Shown: piece by piece, positions 16,601-24,888 of the stretch
Numbering within the stretch: position 1 is the stretch's first letter
Layout of the letters: each line of letters opens with the position of its first letter
Source of the DNA: CAZQYC01 sp964597495
GTDB lineage: Bacteria > Pseudomonadota > Gammaproteobacteria > Steroidobacterales > Steroidobacteraceae
DNA length: 64,000 bases
Assembly (NCBI GenBank): GCA_964597495.1
Contig: CAZQYC010000001.1
Span: 62,001-126,000 of the forward strand
Reading direction: 5' to 3'
The notes under the pieces: generated by a model
The model's database searches: none
What the model saw: the letters and a program-made list of their open reading frames with translations, nothing else
Told to the model about the DNA's origin: nothing
Program-made: the position numbers and the translations under genes

Positions 16601-18870
16601 TTTGCGGCAATGAGTATCACTTGACGAAACGCGTCTTGCTCAATCACGCGCGGTACGTCGCGCGCTAGTCGCGCTGCTTTCTGACGACCGTCTGAGAAAA
16701 GAAGCGACTTTCGTCCGGCGTTGGGTGTTTCGCGAGACACCGATCGGCTCGGCGGCTGCAATTTCACTTGCGTCGCAATCAAATGTGCAAACGGATCTTC
16801 ACCCTTCGTAGTCAAATCCATGATCTTTGGTCGCTTAGGATCGCTCCAAGTTCCTAAGCAGACTGGGCACTCCTTGTCAAAAGTTACGACACTGCGACCC
16901 GCGATTGCCACAGGTGAGGTTGTCGGTCGCCGCAGCTCGAGAAACGCGTTTGATTCGTCTGGATCACGAATAGTGACTTGACCCGTCCGCTTGTTGAGCC
17001 ACACTCGATCAGAACTACCATCCTGATCACGCAAATGCTCAACAAGCAGGTGAACCTCTGTGAGAGTTTGACCCTGCCCGCTTAGACCCGTTGATGGTTC
17101 GTGCCACAGAAAACTTGGATCATTCGGACGATAATAGGCACGCAAGAATGCCGCGCCGCAGTCACGGTGGGTCAGTAACTCGTACACTCGCGAACCACAC
17201 GCACAATTTTTTCTGGGTCTGGCATATAGCCGACCCAATAGTTGAGTGGGCGATGCATTCGCGACTGTCGAACAAGCCGGATCGACGCACGCGAATACAC
17301 CACTTAATCCACGAAACAACAAATGAGCACGCATCGGAAGAAGCGAGCGCCCGTCTGCCGCGCGACGCGCAAAAGCACACGCCGCTAGTAAGCCATCTAA
17401 AGCCGAACCGGTGTCGCTTCCGTTTGGAAACAAAGCAGATGCCAGTTCGGAGACACGTTTGGGATTCCCCATTACTAAGCGCGCAAGTTCGCTTGCGACC
17501 GCATACTCGGAAAGAGCGGAGTAAACGCGGTCGCGAAGTTCCGCAGCGTCTTTTGCCGGTCCAACCTGAATGCTCAATGCCTTTGCAAGTGAAAGGACGC
17601 TTGCTTTCGCGTTCTCGAAATTCTGGTCAACGCTCAGGAGGCCGTCAATATCCAACTGTGAAAACGCAACGGCCTCGTTGGCGTTTGCCGCGCGCCCATT
17701 CGTCGGCCGCGCTAGTTGCCCCACGATGTACGCGAATTGTGTCGGATTTTTTGCCCCCGTCAGTTGCGCCGCGAATCGTTGCACGACTTGCTCTGCGTCT
17801 GCGCCGCTTGCCAAGCTCGCACTTGTCAGGATGAACTTAACACGCTCGCGATCGACTCGAAGCCTAGACACTAGCCTCCGCAATAGCAGAGAGACTTCCG
17901 TGCCTTGCGCGCCTTGATACAGGTGGGCCTCGTCAAGCACGATTACAACGCGATTATTGCTATCTGCAGCAAGCCAGTCGCGCGTTCCGGAAAAAATCGA
18001 AGCATCCACCGGGCGCAGAAGCATGTACTCGAGCATTGAGTAGTTGGTAACGAGCACATCAGGCGATCGATCGTGCATCTCATGACGTGTTAGCAACTCG
18101 CTATCTGCGCTGGAGGTCGTAAATGTCCTGCGAAATTGCGACAGGTCTTTCGCTGGCCATTTTCCTTCTAACGTTAGCTTCTCTCGCTGCGCCGCGTACT
18201 CCACAAAGAAGCGGTCAATCCAACCGCCGACAACATCCTGAGTGCGCCTCGCATCGCGCACTCCGGGGTAGGGAGTCCTACTCGTGTACATACCGAATGT
18301 TGGCCTAAATCCGTCGGGCTTAAGCAACGCATTCGCGACTGTGTTCGACCCCAAGAGGCGACGCAGACGTGACATTTGATCGTTGACCAGTGCATTCATT
18401 GGATAGAGAAGCAGCGCCCTCGTCGCAGCTCTCGCGTATGATTCTGGTCTCTTAGATTTCTCAACAGCCAGGCTACCAAGGATCGGCATAAGAAAACTTT
18501 CAGTCTTCCCTGACCCAGTACCAGTCGATATAACTAGCTCCATAGAATCGCCGAAGAACTTTTCGATTGCTATTGCCTGATGGAGATAAGGTGCGGACGG
18601 GATACCGGTTGAAGCATCCGCAGACGCCATCGTTAACAATGAAGAGACTTCCTTTGGCACGTTGAGAGATGAATACGACTTACCGGGCACGTAAGCAGGC
18701 GTTGCCTCAAGATATGGCTCAGCAAATGTGATACCTGCCTCAGCCAGCAAACGTCGTCGGTCCAAGACGAGGGACTCGTCCCAAATGTGGTATTGCGCTT
18801 CAAGGTACTGCCCAAGTTTTGCGGGCAGGGAAGCTGTGATATTTCGCAAACCATAGGTCGCATCGGTCAT
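13627..18870 (-). CDS. druE: Druantia helicase DruE (YprA-like DEAD/DEAH helicase with DUF1998)
   Basis: 1747 residues from the ATG at 18870 (MTDATYGLRN), which overlaps the druD stop as ATGA. The superfamily 2 helicase core has Walker A STGTGSGKTE at about 115-124, Walker B VIVLDEAHLYQG and motif VI QQRAGRAGRRG. Several CxxC pairs (ECPVC, FRCGACTYLSPMAFRDCCAAC, QCANC) suggest zinc knuckles. The C-terminus carries the DUF1998 signature CDCDSSCTKCLRTYSNR with a following HDSLDR. This architecture belongs to YprA-family helicases shared by Druantia, DISARM and Dpd systems; the adjacent DruA decides for Druantia. Large size is normal for DruE. Confidence 0.85.
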   Translation of the reverse strand: MTDATYGLRNITASLPAKLGQYLEAQYHIWDESLVLDRRRLLAEAGITFAEPYLEATPAYVPGKSYSSLNVPKEVSSLLTMASADASTGIPSAPYLHQAIAIEKFFGDSMELVISTGTGSGKTESFLMPILGSLAVEKSKRPESYARAATRALLLYPMNALVNDQMSRLRRLLGSNTVANALLKPDGFRPTFGMYTSRTPYPGVRDARRTQDVVGGWIDRFFVEYAAQREKLTLEGKWPAKDLSQFRRTFTTSSADSELLTRHEMHDRSPDVLVTNYSMLEYMLLRPVDASIFSGTRDWLAADSNNRVVIVLDEAHLYQGAQGTEVSLLLRRLVSRLRVDRERVKFILTSASLASGADAEQVVQRFAAQLTGAKNPTQFAYIVGQLARPTNGRAANANEAVAFSQLDIDGLLSVDQNFENAKASVLSLAKALSIQVGPAKDAAELRDRVYSALSEYAVASELARLVMGNPKRVSELASALFPNGSDTGSALDGLLAACAFARRAADGRSLLPMRAHLLFRGLSGVFACVDPACSTVANASPTQLLGRLYARPRKNCACGSRVYELLTHRDCGAAFLRAYYRPNDPSFLWHEPSTGLSGQGQTLTEVHLLVEHLRDQDGSSDRVWLNKRTGQVTIRDPDESNAFLELRRPTTSPVAIAGRSVVTFDKECPVCLGTWSDPKRPKIMDLTTKGEDPFAHLIATQVKLQPPSRSVSRETPNAGRKSLLFSDGRQKAARLARDVPRVIEQDAFRQVILIAANKLRVLNREARLSDSALYVAYVSVVSAEMLRFFDGADAELLQDHLRVFNELYGGNLNSALSDPWEPASPQAFRMNVMRVLGSRFYSLYALGLGYVRPRKSVGSAIRTQTAALQLSDADLEALTTVWTQGCLQHFALYSRAPFVTRRSRELAAGYPVTQAGAKSGFTRKQKNSFRQHFDVNALELILQQGLTEPGDSPDLRLLMPDRLCVELAIQREWFRCGACTYLSPMAFRDCCAACGSSRVIPVPIGGDAYLRARKAFWRDPAERVLNGLESPMTLDVQEHTAQLGYRDLGDLEATTESYERRFRDILINKESGIDVLSCTTTMEVGIDIGSLVAVGLRNMPPSRHNYQQRAGRAGRRGSAVSTVVTFAQNNAHDSYLFEHPEELIAGSPRLTGLDIDNPALVKRHAYAEILQEFFEDTVVRRNGGNVFAALGDTVTFFTGTGDGSLPSLAAWLRNEPAGVATLARIQRWLPAGARLTADDCRDSLLTELENRVPAASNVLPKGEDQLIEFLFARGVLPAYAFPRDLVALQIEQLDGRQQVQVLERPQQGANIALSEYAPGRLVVVNKQTYRVGAVTADLPETEVNRARPLFAQPSQYLQCANCLYTADPAIGSPGSDCPVCAISQIQLVTVIQPEVVWPEGRRPIDELDDDQTITDTTVAQLPVPASTDAFGADRPFGSAARLLHGRLVPLIIMNRGELGASGPTGFQVCEQCGHTALGGQPFTNPHDRYYFVSRRGQQIPRLCNGVARTVFLGYEFRTDVLLLRTPLVSPFIQDLDSPATWPPLRAALNSLANGLALTAANELDVDPRELQCGYRIQRVASGSALAEVYIYDTLAGGAGYSRLIGDDFESVFAALQERLSHCDCDSSCTKCLRTYSNRMTHDSLDRFLALDLAAYFRTNSPPSLFDASTQRRVLAPIQSAMELDGWDVASIPDGGLAATRADRNARIFAAPSLLDPTAYPASFAGGTVFSAFEVEKDFPSCIGNLPT

Positions 18871-19886
18871 GGTACTTCCATCTCCACCTTGCATCCGAGA
18901 GCCTCGATGATGTCTAGAACCGTCGTAAGAGTGCAGTCAGGTACGACCGCTTCCATCCCGAATGTCTGTTCGTTCTTGGCAAGCTGGCCGAGCGCCATCA
19001 AGAGTCGGCGTTCGGCTCCAGGTAACATTCCAACTCTTACTCGCACGTATGGACCGTTTGTCTCGTGTGCAACACGGCAGATCAGCGGGTCGTCTCCAAT
19101 GGACCGTAGCCCGCACATTAGGCGAACCACGTCATCTGAATTCAGAGACAACTCGTGCATCGCAATTACTCTGCGATCGCGCACCCGAAGCAGATAGTAG
19201 TTAGAACGACGATCCCTAGACTGGTGGCGAGCGAGTACAACGCGTTCATCCAGTGACACCATATTGTCTAGCCTCATCCATCTCACAGGCGATGACATTT
19301 TCCAGTGGCGGTAGACTTCAGGTGCTTCCATTCCATAGGGATCAATGTAATGTACGGTTCTCAGCATGTCCTCTACCCAGAGTCTGGTCGATACAGGCGA
19401 GGCAAGCCATTCGAGCAATGGGATCTTGGGCACTCCTACTCTTTCTAACTCGCCACTTCGAACGAATCGACTAGCGCCAATGGAATTCACTAAAGGCCCG
19501 ATTTCGACATCCAATTCCTGAGTTGGCAGCCCTGAGACAACTAGGCCAATGTCTGCGGAAATAGCTAAATGTGTCGATGAAGGTATCCAGTAGCCTCCTT
19601 TAATGCGCTGAAGGTCTCGCAGTTCGAACAGATCCCCCAGGATTTCGTTTGCGGGCACCATTTGATTGCGTCTTTGTAACTCATGCTGGACGGCCAGAGT
19701 CGACGTAGGAACAAGCGTGTCGAAATCACGCCAAGAGAATGCACTTACGATGGCTCGAACCATGTCATAGCGCGCGCTATCAGAATTAGTAGTTCCTGCT
19801 CGCAGCATCAGCCCTTCCAATTCGTTCCAGAAATTTGTCAACTGACCGCTGATCGAGAAAATTACGGAACGGTGAATCCCGGACAC
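18867..19886 (-). CDS. druD: Druantia type I protein DruD (probable)
   Basis: 339 residues from a GTG at 19886. No catalytic motif is recognised; the protein is mixed alpha/beta. It is placed as DruD because it is the small subunit directly before druE, joined by an ATGA overlap, as in described type I loci. It is the first gene of the operon here. The start is uncertain: no ribosome-binding site is clear, and a second frame (starting MNRPNTNFSLQSAHHEY near 19960, ending at 19786) overlaps it by 101 bp. That frame could be the true N-terminus joined by a frameshift. The promoter must lie between this gene and 20490. Confidence 0.55.
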   Translation of the reverse strand: MSGIHRSVIFSISGQLTNFWNELEGLMLRAGTTNSDSARYDMVRAIVSAFSWRDFDTLVPTSTLAVQHELQRRNQMVPANEILGDLFELRDLQRIKGGYWIPSSTHLAISADIGLVVSGLPTQELDVEIGPLVNSIGASRFVRSGELERVGVPKIPLLEWLASPVSTRLWVEDMLRTVHYIDPYGMEAPEVYRHWKMSSPVRWMRLDNMVSLDERVVLARHQSRDRRSNYYLLRVRDRRVIAMHELSLNSDDVVRLMCGLRSIGDDPLICRVAHETNGPYVRVRVGMLPGAERRLLMALGQLAKNEQTFGMEAVVPDCTLTTVLDIIEALGCKVEMEVP

Positions 19887-20079
19887 CCATGGCGTCCATA
19901 AGGCCGAGGTATTCGTGATGCGCGCTCTGAAGCGAGAAATTCGTATTCGGCCGATTCATCCTTCTGCTTCGTACTTGGTTTTCGTTAGCTCCCCTGTCCT
20001 CCGCTCCGCATTGTAGGGACCGGGACCGGATCAGGAAAGCCGTGATGTGCCTGCGCCTAGCGAAAATCGTCGCTCTACT

Positions 20080-20262
20080 CGTCATTGCTGGTCGGGCCAC
20101 AGTCAGGGCCGGCAATTCCAGCCCTTGGATCTCCTGCAACGATTCCCCGGCGATGCCCTGCAAGTCGCCATACATCCCAACGGTGGCGCCCATCACACGC
20201 TCGATCTGCTCTTCCCGCTTAGCCCATCTCTTCCAATCCGCTCGGCGACACTTGGCATACAA
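20080..20262 (-). pseudogene. Fragment of a DUF2130-domain gene (C-terminal end only)
   Basis: About 55 codons read KRWAKREEQIERVMGATVG then MYGDLQGIAGESLQEIQGLE, the conserved C-terminal end of DUF2130 proteins, which are normally around 400 residues. Nothing upstream continues the domain, and downstream the frame runs on without family resemblance. It is a remnant on the same strand as the Druantia operon, directly before it. It suggests an earlier gene was replaced when the defence module was inserted. Confidence 0.6.
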
Positions 20263-20493
20263 ACACGGATATAGCCTTAGGCGACAGTAAATTTGATCGC
20301 TGGGCGGGGATTTAGTAGGAAGCGTTACCCGAACGAGCGCCGATTCCGGCTATTAAAGGCTGACCGGTACATGGGCCGGTTGGGGCTTCTTAATTAAAGG
20401 TCCGATGCCTAACGCCGCAAAGTTCAGCAACAGTTCAGCCGTCTGGTAGCATTTAGGTATCGAGCAACTTGCCGACGGAATGGAGGCGCGCCG

Positions 20494-20970
20494 ATGAAGT
20501 GTTTCAACCATGTCGATGCCGACGCCACAGCTTTGTGCCAGGGATGCAACAAAGGACTGTGCGCCCATTGTTCCACTCGCTTTGACACGACGCTGTGTGA
20601 ACAGTGTCTGCTGAATCACAACAAAGCCGTGGCGGACAACACGTACGCCGATCTATTAGTGACGGTGATTCTCTTTCTCGGCATAACTTGGTTCTTTCAC
20701 AAACCTCAAGCCACGCATCTTCCGCTGGTGAATTCGGCGATGCTGGGCCTTGTTTTTTCGTTCACATACTATGGATGGAAATTCCTGACTAACCTATTTC
20801 CGACGGTATGGATTGGCAGCGGCCTCGTGTGGCTGATATTGACGGTCGTCAAACTCTTCACCGCTTACGTGGTCGGACTCATCGTTGGTCCGATTCAGAT
20901 TATCAAAGCAGTTCGACAAATCCGCGCGACGAGCCGAATCAGGCGGCAGATTGTTAGCGGCAAAATCTGA
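20494..20970 (+). CDS. B-box zinc-finger-like membrane protein
   Basis: 158 residues; GGAGGCG lies 6 bp before the ATG. The first 42 residues hold a Cys/His series (C3, H6, C15, C18, C23, C26, C35, C38, H42) like a B-box-type zinc-binding fold. Then come two or three hydrophobic stretches (LLVTVILFLGITWFF; LGLVFSFTYYGW; GLVWLILTVVKLFTAYVVGL) and a basic tail (RQIRATSRIRRQI). This suggests a membrane-anchored protein with a cytoplasmic zinc domain. Bacterial proteins of this layout have no known role. It lies alone on the plus strand between two defence modules and may be part of the defence cargo. Confidence 0.6.
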   Translation: MKCFNHVDADATALCQGCNKGLCAHCSTRFDTTLCEQCLLNHNKAVADNTYADLLVTVILFLGITWFFHKPQATHLPLVNSAMLGLVFSFTYYGWKFLTNLFPTVWIGSGLVWLILTVVKLFTAYVVGLIVGPIQIIKAVRQIRATSRIRRQIVSGKI

Positions 20971-21106
20971 TGGCTTATGAAAAGTTGCGACCTCTCTGAC
21001 CAGACCGAAAGTTCACGCGGACATCCATCACTAGATAATCCCATGCGAATGCGCAGAGGTGCCCACGAATCGACACGGATAGTGGCCTTTCGATTGAGCT
21101 GCTGCG

Positions 21107-23323
21107 TTACACACGAATCGGAACGGAAACCTGCGGTTGAATTGGCGTAAGAATTGATGCGTATGCTCGCAGAATGTCGTTGTAGAGATCTGGATGTTTC
21201 GGCGCCTCTATCGTAATGACCAATGCATATCTTATCTTTTCGGCACCATCTGCCTTACCACCGCCCTCTCTGGCATTGTAGTGAATGTCGAAGATCGGGG
21301 CGTTTAGCGTCGTGCCAAGCATGCCTTTCTCGCCATGAATTACTGTTTCCCATTTGCCCAAGTCGGACCGACGTTCTTCCTCTGTCGAATATTTTTTCAT
21401 ATCGAAAAAACCTTTCGTTTCGGCATTGGCTTTTCCGGCCTTCACGCGGTCAGCGTTTGGGCGAAAAACGATGTCGAGGCCGGCGCGCGTATATGAAGAA
21501 GCATCTTGCGGGTCGACGGGCGACGCGTAGCAGAATGTTGCACCGAGACGAATTTTGCCCGTGATACCGCCTTTCGGTAACGGCAGTTTGGCCCGGAGAT
21601 ACTTCCCCGGCTTTAATTCCCCTTGATACACGACTCGCGCCACTCCAGATGGGCAAGTAATAATTGTCATTAGATCTTCTGGCGGCTTCCCCCAGCCTAC
21701 GTGGAGTTTGTCATGCGTTAATGGATTCGCGCTATGAACAAGCAACGCCTTTAACGCAAGCGGCGACAAATCAGTGCCCAAAATCGCTCGAATGCCAACT
21801 GCACTCCGCAAGAGGTAGGGTGAAGCAAAGCTCGTTCCGAGTAGCGGCGTTAGAGAAGGCTTCTTTCCGGGTGTCAGCGCATGGAAGTACTTTGAAGTGC
21901 AACCGCCGAACGCCATGAGATCAGGTTTTATCACACCGGGACTGCGACCTGGTCCAATCGCGCTATAAGGCGCACGTTCCCACGTCTTGTCAGTTTCGGT
22001 GGCAGCACCAACCGCCAATGCGTTAACGCAATCTGACGGGACTTGAACGCGTGCATTTCCTGAAGCCTGATCGAGCTCTCCATTGTTGCCAATCGCGACA
22101 GTCATTAACGTGTCGCCATCGCTTAGCAGATCATCAATTACTGATGTCCATGCGTGAACGTCCGTGTCTTCGATCGGGAGATCAGGTCCAAGACTTAGAT
22201 TTATGAATTCATACTGACGGGACAGAAGGACCTGCTCAATGAAACCAAGAGTGCGATACAGCTCTAGTGGGTCTTCATTGACGGACTCCTTATCGAGTAC
22301 GCGTAGGTGATCTATATATGAATACGGTCGCTGCGCCATTCCATTTGGCTGAATCGGTCCGAACAAAAAAGCCGAGCTAACAGCCAATCCATGTTCCATG
22401 CCATCAGTATCTGCATGTGCGCCTGGATCAAGCTCTCGATATGAGCGCAGCCACGGAGTTATGGGATGATGTTGCGGCAAGCCCCCATCGAGAATAGCGA
22501 CTTTGGGTTCCGAAGAAAGCGGTTGCTCGGATGGTAATTGACAATTGATTGACACGGTACTACTGCGTGAGAACGGACGCAGGCCACGAAGTTTTGATAC
22601 GGGACGGATTACCCGCACGAACACAAATTGAGACAGCTTCTCAATGCTGTCGCGTGGGCCTTCGACGGGGATAAACCAGAGAGTGCCAGCACGAAAGCTC
22701 AAGTCGTTGTGCGTTTTAGCGCCGACTTGCTTCGCATACTTCGAGAACGCAGTACGAATAAACAACGACTCTTCGTTGGGTAACAGGTGTATCCCAATTT
22801 CGAAAAAACTATTCTTCGCAGTCCCATGCTGTTTGACGCGATCCTTCGCTGCAAAGTTGGAAAACCTTTCTATGTGAGCAACGTCCAATGCTTCTTCTGA
22901 CTCAGACTCAACTGTGCCCACCCACTCGTTTAAATGGCGAAACGTAGCTCGCTTGCCGGCGACGAACAATTCCGTCGTTGAGCATTCGGTTGGATTTCCT
23001 TTCTTAGTCCATTTCTTTGGTGTTAGTCGAACGGTTCGACTTCCAATCGACTCCAACCCCGAAGCCCGCAGCATCGCGACTGGAAAATACGACTTTGCAA
23101 TATAACCGGGGTTGAGCGTTAGGCGAGCGACACCGAAATCGTGCGGACACGCTTCTTCCGGTAACGCGTCTAGCTCGGTCGCTGTCCGAACAAATTGCGG
23201 TGTGAGCCGATTTTTGGCTTCCTCGAAAGTGTATGCCTCCGCCTTCTCGCCACCTCGTTTGGGTGCCGGTACTTCGTGAGTAAGCAGCTCACCTCGGCCA
23301 ATCAAAAAATTGGTTTGACTCAT
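21107..23323 (-). CDS. ietS: Subtilase-family serine protease of an IetAS-type defence pair
   Basis: 738 residues. The peptidase S8 triad is visible: D279 in VAILDGG, H311 in GMEHGLAVSS, S498 in LLGTSFASP, with an oxyanion Asn at 413/414 (AIGNNGE). The catalytic domain follows a roughly 260-residue N-terminal region without signal peptide, so the protease is cytoplasmic, unlike secreted subtilases. It starts within the stop of an AAA+ ATPase gene (ATGA overlap). A two-gene AAA+/S8 operon is the IetAS anti-phage system, in which the protease is thought to be the effector. No target is known from sequence. Confidence 0.75.
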   Translation of the reverse strand: MSQTNFLIGRGELLTHEVPAPKRGGEKAEAYTFEEAKNRLTPQFVRTATELDALPEEACPHDFGVARLTLNPGYIAKSYFPVAMLRASGLESIGSRTVRLTPKKWTKKGNPTECSTTELFVAGKRATFRHLNEWVGTVESESEEALDVAHIERFSNFAAKDRVKQHGTAKNSFFEIGIHLLPNEESLFIRTAFSKYAKQVGAKTHNDLSFRAGTLWFIPVEGPRDSIEKLSQFVFVRVIRPVSKLRGLRPFSRSSTVSINCQLPSEQPLSSEPKVAILDGGLPQHHPITPWLRSYRELDPGAHADTDGMEHGLAVSSAFLFGPIQPNGMAQRPYSYIDHLRVLDKESVNEDPLELYRTLGFIEQVLLSRQYEFINLSLGPDLPIEDTDVHAWTSVIDDLLSDGDTLMTVAIGNNGELDQASGNARVQVPSDCVNALAVGAATETDKTWERAPYSAIGPGRSPGVIKPDLMAFGGCTSKYFHALTPGKKPSLTPLLGTSFASPYLLRSAVGIRAILGTDLSPLALKALLVHSANPLTHDKLHVGWGKPPEDLMTIITCPSGVARVVYQGELKPGKYLRAKLPLPKGGITGKIRLGATFCYASPVDPQDASSYTRAGLDIVFRPNADRVKAGKANAETKGFFDMKKYSTEEERRSDLGKWETVIHGEKGMLGTTLNAPIFDIHYNAREGGGKADGAEKIRYALVITIEAPKHPDLYNDILRAYASILTPIQPQVSVPIRV

Positions 23324-24468
23324 GCAGCGGATCCCCGTTTAGCAATTCCTTTGGCAGACGTGTGCTTGCGGATTGTGTCGCGGCTTACGCCGGTAATTTC
23401 GGAGACCTGGTGTTGCGATAGGCCAGTGAGTTTCGCCAGCTGAACGGCGAGCTCGATCCGCGGCAAATGCTCCAATGCCAAAGCTTGGGTTTTAACGAAT
23501 TCCTCTACTAGTACATCGTCGGTAGCTGCGCCTAACGCTAAGGCGCGACGAAACTTCTGAATCGCTCGTTCGATGTCACTAAACGAATGACCACTGAAAG
23601 CCAGCGTGAGGATATCAATCCAACGGCCGAACAATGCGTAGTCTGTGCCTAAAAAGCGTGTGATCGCATTTTTGATGGCGGGGGCGTCTGGAAGTTTGAA
23701 TTCAACAATCAAATCGAAACGCCGCCATAATGCTGGATCTATCAGCTCAGGATGATTGGTGGCAGCCAACAGTAGTCCGGCCACCGGCCATTCATCGACT
23801 TCCTGGAGGATTACTGTTACTAGTCGCTTCAATTCGCCGATGTCAGTATCGTCGCTTCGACGTTTAGCTATTGCATCAATTTCATCGAGCAATAGGACGC
23901 ACGGAGTGCTTTTTGCGAAATCAAGTGCGGTCCTTAAGTTGCTGCCGCTTCTACCTAGCAAGCTACTCATCACTGCCGTCAGATCGAGAACATAAAGCGG
24001 AACATGCAACTGGGAAGCAAGCCAGCGAGCAGTCAATGTCTTTCCCACACCTGGTTGACCAACGAAAATGGCCGAGCGAGCTGGGTGCAATCCTAGCGAT
24101 GCCAAACGATCAGATTGCCTGCGCTCCTGAATCAGTTGACTCAGTGTGTTTTCCAGTTCATCAGATAAAAGTGGCGCTTCTCGGTCGGGTCCGTCCTTAA
24201 ACACTTTCAATAGAGAGAGTCGCGATTCATCGTCAAGCGGCAGCGTCTGCTCGTGAGCAACATGCCTAACATCCTTGCGAAGGGGGCCATTGCTTCTCGC
24301 CGGTTTGGCGCGAAGAAATAAATCTAGCTGCTCAGCTAGAGCGGGATTCGTGTTGCGATACTTACGAACCAATCGAGCGACGAACAACCGGACGTCTTCC
24401 GACTGCTCCGCCAGCGCCAAGCGAACGAGCTGGGCTAAATCTGTTGATATTTCGTCTCGCTCGCCCAT
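23320..24468 (-). CDS. ietA: AAA+ ATPase of an IetAS-type defence pair
   Basis: 382 residues. Walker A VGQPGVGKT at about 136-144, Walker B VLLLDEIDAI, sensor 1 ATNH and an arginine-finger region WRRFD make a classical AAA+ core (about 100-310). The last 40 residues contain a helix-turn-helix-like segment (LTGLSQHQVSEITGVSRDTI) and a basic tail, unusual for an AAA+ chaperone and suggesting DNA contact. It overlaps the protease gene by 4 bp. The 186 bp upstream are very AT-rich near 24482-24515 on the coding strand and likely hold the promoter. Confidence 0.75.
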   Translation of the reverse strand: MGERDEISTDLAQLVRLALAEQSEDVRLFVARLVRKYRNTNPALAEQLDLFLRAKPARSNGPLRKDVRHVAHEQTLPLDDESRLSLLKVFKDGPDREAPLLSDELENTLSQLIQERRQSDRLASLGLHPARSAIFVGQPGVGKTLTARWLASQLHVPLYVLDLTAVMSSLLGRSGSNLRTALDFAKSTPCVLLLDEIDAIAKRRSDDTDIGELKRLVTVILQEVDEWPVAGLLLAATNHPELIDPALWRRFDLIVEFKLPDAPAIKNAITRFLGTDYALFGRWIDILTLAFSGHSFSDIERAIQKFRRALALGAATDDVLVEEFVKTQALALEHLPRIELAVQLAKLTGLSQHQVSEITGVSRDTIRKHTSAKGIAKRGSAA

Positions 24469-24654
24469 ATGCTCACTAACTAATTGATTTTATTTATATA
24501 TAAATATTTCGGAATTGGACGAGCAATTCTCTCACGTCTTCCATTTTTTGGAAAGGTCGCAACAATTGGTGATGAAGTGTTACTTGGAAAAAACTATCCT
24601 TCGCATCGATCCTAAGCGCCTGATAGAACTTATGTAATTGCCCAACGTAGTTCG

Positions 24655-24888
24655 CTAGGCTTCAACGACGCCGCGACCACGTTTTCGCAACCGTTGGTAC
24701 GCGCGATCCTTCGCAACAAAAGTTTCCAGCATGTGGGGAATGAGCGCAGCTGCATCCACGGTCTCGCGGTTCGCTTCAGAGTGCAAGGCCGCGTAGTGGT
24801 CGAGATCGGCCTTCAATCGCACCGACACGGCGATGGTGACCTTTACAAGCTCAGTTTTTGGTAGTGGTCCAAGACGAAGTTTGTTCAT
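24655..24888 (-). CDS. DUF2274 protein, last gene of the trb cluster
   Basis: 77 residues starting MNKLRLGPLPKTELVKVTIA, the typical DUF2274 opening, followed by LKADLDHYAALHSEANRETV and a basic C-terminus. DUF2274 genes regularly follow trbI in Trb-type ICE clusters. It resembles ribbon-helix-helix proteins with a beta strand then two helices, so DNA binding is possible but unproven. Its ATG overlaps the trbI stop (ATGA). Confidence 0.75.
   Translation of the reverse strand: MNKLRLGPLPKTELVKVTIAVSVRLKADLDHYAALHSEANRETVDAAALIPHMLETFVAKDRAYQRLRKRGRGVVEA

Noticed and set aside
8398..18870. DISARM, Dpd or BREX as the identity of the helicase cluster
   Set aside because: No methyltransferase, PLD nuclease, queuosine-like or PglZ genes are present, and DUF4338 (DruA) points to Druantia.
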